Below, in pieces: positions 36,601 through 48,600 of a stretch of 64,000 nucleotides of DNA. The stretch's first letter is position 1. Each line of letters begins with the position of its first letter. The notes under the pieces were generated by a model. That model was not told the origin of the DNA, made no database searches, and saw only the letters and a program-made list of their open reading frames with translations. The stretch is taken from contig NC_049983.1 of assembly GCF_000003815.2 (NCBI RefSeq), positions 7,265,413 through 7,329,412 on the forward strand, in the 5' to 3' direction. Position numbers and translations under genes: made by a program. Source of the DNA: Branchiostoma floridae (lineage: Eukaryota; Chordata; Leptocardii; Amphioxiformes; Branchiostomatidae).

Positions 36601-39600
36601 NNNNNNNNNNNNNNNAAGCAATAAAAGGAAGATTTTGTCCACAATCTCTCATACTAAGCTCTACCATACCAGTAAGATAACTTGTGGCAAAAGTACAAAG
36701 TTCCTGAGGAGTTCCAAGGACAAGGCAACGAAACAAACGAGGTAAGAAAATATATTGCCACTTCCTGAGGGGCCTACGTCATCACTCACACTCGTTCAGG
36801 GGCCCCGGCGCGGTCAGCATCCGGCCTCACACAACTGCCCCCCTCCCCTCGGCCCCGACTGCATACCCGACCCGGTTCCTGGCCTCCCCGATCCCATACA
36901 CGGCCTTTCGCCCGACCACAGCCATGCCAGCCACTGTCAGAGTCTGTTCCATCCGTCCCATGATTCGCTTTTCTGGGCCCCATGCCTCAATAGCACGCCT
37001 AACTTCCTCACATGTCGTCGTCACATAGTTTCGCTGCTTTCCTTGGAATCTCTGCCCGAATCCGGTAAAATGGGATCAGAATCCTTCCATAAAGAGTTCA
37101 GTGTGAATCTCCAATACTATAAATCGCGGCATTTTTACATTAGATACCGACATTTTCGGCCAAAAACAGCTAAAAACAGCAAAACAAAACACTTCCGCCA
37201 GGATAGCAGACGACATGACGCTCATGAATATTAATTAACCTCGCAAGGGCTTCTGGGATGACGTACTTCCGGTTGCGCAACAGTTTGTTGACCCCTGACC
37301 CTTGACCCATAACACCCGATACTTAGTTGTGTTCCCGCCACTACCGCGCGGGAGTGTTACGTACGTATCCTAGACATACCCCCCAAACTACAATAGTGTT
37401 GCGCCGCAAATAGAACATGCATGTGCAACAACACAATTGTAGCGCGCCGCAGGACTAGGGTTAAGATCAACACTTGGCAACTTTTTCAGACAATTTCCTC
37501 ACAACATGATTTTAAAAAATCAGCAATTGTTTCTCAATTATGAAAGGGTACAATGTATATTCAGGCTACCCTTCATGAAAATGATAGTTGAACCCTTGGT
37601 TTGAACCTTTGTTTATTCATGAGAAGCTCAAATCGGCCTGCAGGCCACTTTTCATTGAGGTCATGAGGGAGATAAGGGTCAGCTAGAATCCTGTAAATGC
37701 ATTTAAGTTCGCGGGGATTTAATTTTGCGGTAGCGGGAAATAGAACTTTTCGCGGTGGTTTTAACTTCGCGGTAGCATCATGCATTGTAGTCTCTTACTG
37801 CCATGTAAAAATGTTCGCGGTGGTTTTAAGTTAGCAGTGAAATGGCCACAGCGAAAACCGCGAACATTTAACTACCGCGAAAGTTTCTGCATTAAAGTAT
37901 AATAGACTCTGAGATACATATACAGATTACATTGAGTCATAACAAATCTACATGTATCAACATATATCATTACATATTACATAGTAAAAAATCATCATTT
38001 TTATGTACAATATATCTTTTCCAAGTGAGTTTTATAACTTGCAATTTATGCAAAATTGCAATGTTGTGCACATTAATTGGGGCCCATAATTCAATCTAGA
38101 AAACACCATACTAAATGGTAGAGTGCTTGCTTCCATGAGATCGCCAGTTCAGTACCTACACTGTATGCCAATGTGGCTGCGTCATACCAAAGACTTGGGA
38201 AATGGTAAATACTACTTTCTCTCCTTAGCACTCAGCAATTACAAGAAAGAAACCAGTACACAATGTAGTTGAACACATGCCGCTACCAGTGGACTAGCCC
38301 CCTGCTGTAGTGGTTGCACATTCAAATGTGTGGCCCAAGGACTATACAGATTTTATCTATTCAAAATTACACGGTACATTACACAGACCAATAGGCAGCA
38401 CGGCTGATTGCACAGGTCTACGAACATCAAACCATGATGCGAACTTCACTTTGAACCTAACAAAGCAATTTCCTTCTATGTGTAGGCAGTTCCTGAAATG
38501 ACTTTCAAACCTTTCCTCATTATACCAACGACGTTTCCTCAAATGAACAGCAACTTCCTCAGACAACGTTGATAACAACACACAATAACAAAAGGCTAGC
38601 AACGGTACCACACTGATGAATAGCAATGTGTAGGATGTATATTCAGGTTGCTGTTAATTGAAATGATGTGGGAAGAAAACCAGCGATACTCGATCAGTCG
38701 TCACGATGTGGGGAAGCAAGGCGCTCGTCTTGCTGCTACTGGTCTCCGCACATCGACACGTCACACCTGCAGAAGCTCGAAGATGCCCGGGCAGCTGTTA
38801 CAGTACAACCGACAAGCTTGATCCACAAAAGTTTGCTTGTGTCTGTCCAACATATATCTTACAGGCAACAAGGCAGTCCCCCTGTACTTGGGAGGGATAT
38901 GGAGGGAAAACGTACAGCTCTTATTGGTGAGTTACATGTACATAGGGTACATGTGCGTCCACTCTGAGTTGGGTCTTAAGGAAAACTCAGGGCGGAGGCT
39001 AGGCAAGGGAAACGTGGGTTCCCTCCCTTGTTGAGAGTAATCCTAAATGTACTCACTGTCAGGTCTAAGCTGAGGTTGGACAAGTGTTCCAAAATGTACT
39101 TACCCAAAGCAACTTTTCTCTTCTCTGAAGTTTAGATAACATTTTTCTATCTGATTACTGGATCTATTATTCCGTATTGACCTACAGTATGTTTGATGAC
39201 TGCAAAAATGAACAACTCTCGCTTCCAGACAAATTTTACTAAGTGCCCCCGGGACAATCGAACTAGTGGACTTGTCCAATCCTGTAACTGAGAACATTGT
39301 GTTCTCTCCCACAGGTGTATCGATGCTGTACCAAATGGTTTTCGGGAAGGAACTGAAACAATCTACATCCGGCATCTCTGCTCCCCTACCCTGCTGGAAT
39401 GGTCTTTCCCAATCATCTCCAGTCTTCAGGGTCTGTGGATCGAAAAGTCAAACGTTTCCACCGTACAGCCGGGGGCTTTCCAAGGCCTGCCCTCTGTAAG
39501 CACCCTTGACCTTGAGGACAACCGCATCTCCAGCCTAGGTGAGTTGAAAGCAATCCTGATTCTTCCTGAAAATGTGAATTTGCCATTCCTTTAGGCCTGG

Positions 39601-42600
39601 GAAAAATGTTGTGTTTCCTGTCCTGACAAAAATTAGGGTCGGTAAGTAGGGATTATCTTTTGTTTTATTTCTATATTTTCAGACGTTGGCCAAAACTCAA
39701 TACAATACAGTTGAACAAAGTAAAACTGAAATGCATGAGGACACTTCTATTTCAATGCCAAACTATAATTTTGTGCATTATATTAAACGGTTACAAATCT
39801 GTGAAATACATTAATCCTTCATATATAGAATGATATAAGGAAAAGCAATGTCTTTTTACTTATGAAGCAGGCAGAAAAAATCCTAACTAGAACTTTTTAT
39901 GTTGAGTAATAATAAATAAAGATTCAGGGTCTTGCTTATGATACAAATTTAATGATAGATCATTTGGCTGTGAAGGTTTTTGTATCCATTTTCTGTTTAT
40001 CCTCAGAACCTGACACTTTCCATGGGCTTGAGAAGCTAAAATATTTGCATCTCAACAAGAATGCCATCTCGAGCATATCACCGTCTGCACTCCGTGGCCT
40101 GCCTTGCCTCGTCATCCTATGGCTTTCCCACAATCAGCTCACTTCTGTGCCCACAGAGGCCCTCCTGCAGCCTAAAGCTCTAACATTTACATCCCTAGAC
40201 CAGAATCATATAAGTACCATCAGCAGCAATGTCCAGCACCTGATGCAAAGGAACCAGGGGGTTCGGGTGGACGGCAACGAACTACGATGTGACCAGAACC
40301 TGATGTGGTTCATCTGCAACCTGCCATACCTGTGGTACATCAATGATCGAGACCGCCTGACATGTACAGCACCTGCTGACCTCCAAGGAACTTTCCTCGC
40401 CACCCTTAGGCAAGATGTGTGCCAGACTGACACACGCAGGTCACATGAGGGCATCGTTTCCACCAAACCGGTGTCCACCCCAAGTCCCAAACATGACGAC
40501 GTGTTCATCATAAGTCCCAAACATGACGTCTCCATCCCAAGTCCAAAACATGACGACGTGTCCATCCCAAGTCCCAAACATGACGACATGTCCATCCCAA
40601 GTCCCAAACATGACGACGTGTCCATCCCAAGTCCCAAACATGACGACGTGTCCATCCCAAGTCCCAAACATGACGACGTGTCCATCCCAAGTCTCAAACA
40701 TGACGACGTGTCCATCCCAAGTCTCAAACATGACGACGTGTCCATCCCAAGTCTCAAACATGACGACATGTCCATCCCAAGCCCCAAACATGACAACGTG
40801 TTCATCATAAGTCCCAAACATGACGTGTCCATCCCAAGTCTCAAACATGACGATGTGTCCATCCCAAGTCCCAAACATGACGACGTGTCCATCCCAAGTC
40901 CCCACAACGAGACCAGTCCCACAAATGAGGACACAGAGCCGCCGTGCACATCTGACGTGCCGGTCTCTCAGCATACAACAGAGATGGGTTGTGTAGTTAC
41001 TCTGGGGGAAGACCCGATCATCGATAAGGATGACAACAGCACCAATATCCTGGCCATGGTTCCTGCAGTTGTTGTGCCCCTCCTCCTTCTGCTTGCATGG
41101 GCAGGTGCCCTCTTCTTCTGTAAGCACAGGCTCAACAAGGGTCTGGCTGATCACAACCCACCAACATCCAACGTTCTGCACACCCCAGCTCCTAGGCATC
41201 TCGAGAATCAGGACAGCACATCTAACGTCCGGTACAGCCCAGCACCTGGACAGCTCGAGAATCAGGACAGCACATCCAACATCCGGTACACCCCAGCTCC
41301 TGGACAGCTCGAGAATCAGGACAGCACATCCAACGTCCGGTACACCCCAGCTCCTGGGCAACTCGAGAATAACGACAGCACATCCAGCGTCTAGTTCAAC
41401 TCAGCTCATGGACAGCTCAAGAATAAGGACAGCACATCCAACGTCCAGTACAACTCAGCTCATGGACAGCCTGACAGTCAGACAGGAGAACCTTCAGTGC
41501 TGCGTGGAGAACAGCTGAATGAAAATGGACAGCATCTGGATACACTTTCCAGTCTGACCTGCTAAAGGACCCTTAACAATTGAAATTTACCCCAAACTAC
41601 AGACTTGTCTTCTGAAAAGAAAAATGGTTTAATGTCTCCTCTGCAAAATACTATAAAACGTCACAGGTACAAGAATATCCATCAAATCAACTCAGATACT
41701 TTGGACCAGGAAGAACAAGCAGAAAAATATGATTTTGTCTCTAGCTGGACAGAGCCACTTGGAAGCATGGTGTGAAGACTAGCCAACTTGTGACAGGGAT
41801 TCCAGCAGCAGTATAATCGCATACACTACCAAAAATGATTTTTGCTTGTTTTGCTTACCCCATGGACAATTCTTATATGAAGAAAAAATATTCTTGCAGG
41901 AAGAAAATGTAGAATAAAATTCTAAGCAAAACAAGCAAAACAAGAATCTACCAAAAAATCTTAATTCTCATGCAAAGAACAATTCTCTTATTCTTCTTAG
42001 GTGAAGAAAATTTTTTCTCACACCAAAGAACTTTAAGCAAAATCTTCTTGTTTTTTCTTATGGTGCAAGAAAAAAAATCTAGAAATGCTTATTTTTTTAA
42101 AACTATTAAGAAATACAAGAATTTTTGCTCTTGATGTAAGAAAAGTATTCTTGGTGTAAGAATATTAATGTCAGAAATGTCTAAAAAAAATTCAAGCAAA
42201 AATTTGCTTGCCCCATGGACAAGCACGTTTTTCTTAGATTTCTTGGGGACAGAATAATTTTCTTCCTGGAAGATAAATTTTCTGTGAGGAAGAAAAACAA
42301 GATACACAGAAAAAATCATTTTTGGTAGTGTACTGGATACTACTAATTCTAGACTTAATGTATTTCCCCTAAAACAAACACCAGAAGCCCTCGGGAAGGG
42401 CCAAAAGGCTTGGCTTTAGGTTGGAACAAATTCCACTTGGAATTAGAGTCCCCCTCTTCACCTGTAGTTCCACCCTGATCATGAGGTCAAGCTTTGTTTG
42501 AGTTCATTTGTGAGAAGCTGAAATCGACCTGTAGGCCACTTTTCAGTGAGGTCATGAGGGAAGAGCTAAGGGTGGGAGCATTTTCCCTGACTAATCTTGA

Positions 42601-45600
42601 AATACAAATAAGCCAGCTCTGAGAAAAGTAGTGTACTCAACATCACTTAAAGCATATGACTGCCTAGATTGTACATTTAGTAATTCTATGTCTTAAGTAA
42701 CATGTAGGGATTGAAACCTTTTTTCCTTTTGCTTGTAAAAGTTGTTAGAAGTATCAAATATCACAACGCTTTAACTACAAGGAAGAGACTAATCACAAAA
42801 AAGTTTGTGCTAGCAATTATTGAAATTTTATGAATGTAAATTTTCATTAAGTGATGTAGTACATGTTTGTTTGCAAAATTATGCCCCTAAGCTAATTGCA
42901 TGTGCGGTGTCAAAGTAGGTCTACATTGTAATGTAAAATGGGGTACGTACATGCAAGTAACACTAAATGTCTTATCAACAATAATTTGTTTAGTATTATG
43001 GAGCTTGCCTTCTTTTTTGCATACAGCCGCAATCAATGGGCTTTCCCACATTCTGCATGAGTGGGTTTTGTGATCATACAGAGGTACTACCCTTCACTGT
43101 AACTATAGCTGATTATTTAATTTGGTACATATACATATAGCTCAAGCTTCATCTCCTTTACATGTCAGTTAATAGGGTATAAAAACCTAGTTTTAAACAA
43201 GATCTGCTCAGTGTCACTGAGGAAAGATGCTACCTGAAACATCTGACCATTTTCAAAATTATATCCAACTGTTTTTGGCATATCTTATTATCATATTTCT
43301 GAATGTACAACCTTCATCAACGATTAAGAGGCTGCGTTTTCCGCAAAGGTTGAAAATAAATTGTTTCCAAGTTTCTCAGGACAAGAAAACTTCCGAATCT
43401 TCAGACAAAAAATCAAATTAGCAATTGCATCAATACAAAATGTACATTGGGATATATACACTTAATAAATAAGTTTATGTACTATAATATATATTCAAGA
43501 TACAATGCACCCTCTATTTATTAATGAATAAAGCAAAGAAACAATTTCTTTGTGCCTGAAATTACTTTATACTTTTCCCCTTTACCAATTATGTTCCTTC
43601 TTTACCAATAACGTTTCTACAGCAACTTTTTCAAACAATATTATGACTGTCCAATTCAAAACACAATTGGCAATTATACCCCGCTGATGAAAAGGGAAGG
43701 GTACAATGTATATTCAAGCTACCACTTCAAAATGATACATAAGGAAATCCAATGAACTTCCGTCCATGCGTAGGTGCTGCTTGAATGACTTTCAAACTCG
43801 ATGCATTAACCCCTTTTTCTCAATAAGGTACGCACCTTTTGTAAGTTCTCGAAATTCAAAAGGTGCCATAAGTTGCTGTCACAGTCGAAGTGCGAAGTGT
43901 CAATCAGGTTATTACACGGATAAATTGAAAAGTACCTCAAATAGTGCAAGGTGGTGTTACAGTTCTAATTTCTTCTATTAAGAGTGATTTTTATAAGCTT
44001 GAGTAGGGAATTCATAAGTTTGAAGAATAAGAATGTGAATTAATGCAAAATTACCTGAGAAAAAGAAAACATGATAAATTTGAATTCAACGCATGAAGTG
44101 CGCATCTAACCAAGAAGCGCACTTCACTTTAAACCCAACAAAGCAATTTCCTTCCATGCCTACGTGGTTCCTGAAATGACTTTCAAACCTTTCCTCATTA
44201 CCAATGACGTTTCCTCAAATGAACAGCAACTTCCTCAGACAAAATTGGTGACAACACATAATAACAAAAGGCTAGCAACGGTACCACACTGATGAATAGC
44301 AATGTGTACGATGTATATTCAGGTTGCCCTTGATTGAAACAATGCGGAAAGAAAACCGGCGAAACTCGATCAGTCGTCACGATGTGGGGAAGCAAGGCGC
44401 TCGTCTTGTTGCTACTGGTCTCCGCACGTCGACATGTCACGCCTGCAGAAGCTCAAAGATGCCCGGGCAGCTGCAGAACCAAAAATCTTGGACCACAGAG
44501 GATTGATTGTCACTGTCCATTGTATAACAATCAGGAGAAGTCCCCCTGTAGCTTTGAGGGATATGGAGGGAAAATGCACATCTCTCGCCTGTGAGTACAA
44601 TTGTAACATAGGATAGATACATGTACATGTCCACTCTTAGTCGGGTCTGGGGGGAGACTAAGATTGGGACACGTGGGTTAGGGGTGGGTACCGGTACAGA
44701 AAATTCAGGTCCAGGTACATTTGTACAGGGAGGATCAGGTCCAGGTCGGACCAAAACCTGGACCTATTTAGTAATTTATCTGTGAAAACTTGTGAGTGGG
44801 CGATACTCAAAACGATGGTCTATTTCACTACGAAGGATTCTGTTTGGTGGTGTATCCGACTTCAATTGGAGTTTTAAAATCCTATCTTCATGTAAGCAGT
44901 GACTCTCACTGTTTTAGACCAAGTTTGACTATGGAAGCTTGGTAAAAATGACTATCAACTCTTCTCTACTTTGCTCGTTCCTTTCTTGGACCTGTAAGCT
45001 CCAAAACATGTGATCGCCTGCCGATATAATCGGTTCATTTTCGAATCGGTCCAACATCCGGTCCAATGATTTTTTTCTGGCTCGGTTTTTCTGGACCAGT
45101 CCAACAAGAAAAAACGGTTTTGTACTAGTACATCGTACAAATACCCACCCCTACTGAGAACACACTATCATATTCTCCCTTACAGGTGTATCGATGCTGT
45201 ACCAAATGGTTTCCAGGAAGGAACTCACGCAGTCTACATCCAACATCTCCGCTCCCCTACCCTGATGGAAGGGTCTTTCCCAAACATCCCCAGTCTTCAG
45301 TGTCTGACGATCGAAAGGTCAAACATTTCTGCCGTACAGCCGGGGGCTTTCCGTGGTCTGCGCTCTGTGAGCACCCTTCGTCTGGTGGACAACCGCATCT
45401 CCAGCCTAGGTGAGTTGCAGGATTCAAAATCAACACTGTCCACCAAAATTTCTTCTTTTCGTCTTCTTCTTACTCTCACCTCTCAAATAGAAGTACCCCC
45501 TGGAATAAAAGTACCCCCCGGACAAATCTTCAAAATCTAATAAAAGTACCCCCTGGAATAAAAGTACCCCCCGGAAAAATACCCAATGACATGTAAACTG

Positions 45601-48600
45601 TGTCCATACTACTTCTGTCCAAGAGAAGATGATCAGGTAGGTTCTTTTTACTTATTTATGCCTGAGTACCAATGGTTTTTGGTGTATTTTGGGCAACTTG
45701 TCAGCTCATATCTTTAAGATTTACCTTTACATCTTAAAAATTTGTAGTAAGTAAATAATAAACTAATTGGACATTGTAAAAACACTAATGGCAAAAATTA
45801 TTTTTGGCAAACATGACTATGCATGACTACAAATGTACATGTACATGTTTATAAAATAAATAACCCCCAGTTCAGAAACTAAGAGAGAAAGAAAGCTGGA
45901 CAGCTCTAACAGTTTCACAGCCTTCCAGAGCAATCCCCAGTGTAATTCCTACAAGTTAGAGCTCTTTCATTCATGCCATTCATTGTACTTCATCTATTAT
46001 CTAGGGGAACAGTTCACTTGAATGCAGGGAAAGAACACATTTCAAGTTAGAAAAAAATTCGATATTACAAAAGGGTATTTTGTAATATTGTATTTCAAAA
46101 TACTGAGTGGAAACTTAGAGACAATAGTAAATTGTAATTTGGCCATGTTTATCTTTAGAAAAGGTTACGGAGTAGTAACCAAAATAAACACAACTTCCCC
46201 AAATGTTTCGATCATAGACTCAGCACTGTAGCCACTCCCCCAAAAGTGTTATATGCATGAGAGACCTGAGAACTCTGTTGGAGCAAGGATAATCTTTTAG
46301 TTTTACAACTTCACAAGCAGCATAAACTAGAATTTTTTCTCTATCCACAACTTTACCTGCAAGTTGGTAAAAAGAAATACATTTTAGTGTAGAAGTTACC
46401 AGGGAAAGATCGACATATACAATGTAGCTGAGAATGCGACATCTAACAGAAATGTTGTGATGGTTCCCATGCCAACGGCACACCCCTAGTAGACTTCCCG
46501 GCTCCATGATCACAGGCGGCACCGGCTCACAAAGCTTGAGTTATTAGAACTTCGCCCCCTTGGAGGCGTGTTCCATTAGGGGCGGCTTACATGGGCTGGC
46601 ATCACTGCCGGCCTCAAACAATGTAAACAGAGATAAAATACATCGGAAATTCGAAGAGAACACACTTGAAACCTTTCCATATCTTTATTGGATTTTTTTT
46701 TACTTGTCCAAGATTAGTTGCACACTTCTAAATTTACTTGCCGGTTAATGTGAAATCAAGCTAGTGGGTAATTTGAGACTTTTGCCGGAAAAGCTCTCAA
46801 GCTGCTTCTCTCAAGAAAACTCCGCCCTTCGGGGGGCGTTGGTCTCTGGGCAGGCCCCTGCACGCGCCACTGCTGACTGTCGGCAACTTTCAACAATGTA
46901 AACAACAGATTTACGTGGGGAAAATGATACTTTTTAGATAGATTTAGTGAATTTTGAGCAAAAATACTGCGGAAATATGGGCAGAAAATTCCAACTTTCA
47001 ATATTTGTGAGTTCCCTGGTTAGTCAAAAAAGCCCAAATTTGAAAAAAAAAAATAAACGTACCGTCTAAAATAAGGACGTACCGGGTGGATTCTGAGGCG
47101 GAAAAAAATAAACGTACCGGTACGTTTATTTGAGAGGTGAGAGTACTAACCCTCTGACTACTGAGGGGGGGAGGGGTACTTAGGGAGTGTTTAGATTAGG
47201 GCTAGCAGGCCAGACAGGCCGTAGTGGCATTGACTGTAACTGTAAGGCCTGAGACCCTGAGCTGATTCCACTCAACGATTGTAGGAGGGAAAAAAGAAAA
47301 TTTGAGAGCCTATTTTTGCTGTCATCAACTGATATTTAGACATGTGGCTTCCTCTGGTTCTGAGTTGGGTTGGTTTAAGGTACTGAGCTGTGGGTATACT
47401 AATGATGCCATTTACAATTTTGTAAAAAAAAATGGTGAGTCGGGCCTCCTTCCTTCTTTCAGAAGTGAGGGGGGGGGCTAGGGGGGAGGGGCTCAATGTA
47501 GGCTTAAACTAAAAGTGTGCTTTAGAACAATTGTGGGATTTCAAAAAATCTCATCTGGAAGGCAAATGTGGTGACAGCTGTCTGGTTAAGGTTATGTGTT
47601 TGAAGAAGAGGAGGAAGAAGAAACTTAGCAAAAACAATAATGAATAAGTTTCCCTTCCATGTATGATGTAGAGGAACATAATGTAATAACCGACATGTGA
47701 AATTAGCTTTCGGAACTTTTTTATGTTGAGACATGTAAATAATAGATCCTTTTTGATTGTGTGTTTTTTCTTCAAGATTAATCAATGCAATTTTCTGTTT
47801 ACCCTCAGGACCTGACACTTTCCATGGGCTTGAAAGCCTTAAGTTCTTGTTCCTCTACAAGAACGCCATCTCAAGCATACCAACGTTTGCATTCCGTGGC
47901 CTGCCTCGTATCTCAACCCTAGAGCTGTCCCAGAACCAGCTCACCTCTGTGCCCGTTGAGGCCCTCCTGCAGCCGAAAGCTTTGACATTTGCATACCTAG
48001 ACCAGAATCGCATCAGCACCATCAGCAGCGATGTCCTGCACCTGAAGCAAAACCCGCACCTGGGAGTCAAGGTGCACAACAACGAACTACGATGTGACGG
48101 GAACCTGACGTGGTTCATCTGCAACCTGAAACACCTGCGAAACATCAATCATCGATTCGACCTGAAGTGTGCGTCACCTGCTGACTTCCGAGGAACTGCC
48201 CTCCCCACCCGTACGCAAGATGTGTGCCAGTCACATGACGGCATCGACTCCACAACACATCACATGTCCATCCCAAGTCCCAAACACGACGACGCATTCA
48301 TCCTAAGTCCCAAACATGACGTGTTCATCCCAAATCCCAAACATGACAACGTGTCCATCCCAAGTCCCAAACAGGACGACGCATTCATCCAGAGTCCCAA
48401 ACACGACGACGCATTCATCCCAAGTCCCAAACATGACGACGCATTCATCCTAGGTCCCAAACATGACAACACGTTCATCCCAAGTCCCAAACATAACGAC
48501 GTGTCCATCCCAAGTCCCAAACACGACGACGTGTCCATCCCAAGTCCCAAACATGACGACGCATTCATCCTAAGTCCCAAACATGACAACGTGTTCATCC

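Noticed and set aside
36786-37024. GC-rich minus-strand ORF ([19 protein letters not shown]...)
   Set aside because: It looks protein-like and may be a scrap of a mobile element, but it is short, bounded by stops and matches nothing I can name.
40474-40905. CRISPR-like array of regular 30 bp direct repeats
   Set aside because: Units are contiguous with no unique spacers, and they are in frame within an LRR protein exon; this is a coding minisatellite in a eukaryotic genome.
40206-41361. Long minus-strand ORFs over the LRR-A exon 3 (247 and 306 codons)
   Set aside because: They are shadows of the 30 bp repeat, open only because the unit is a multiple of three without stops; no domain or splice context.
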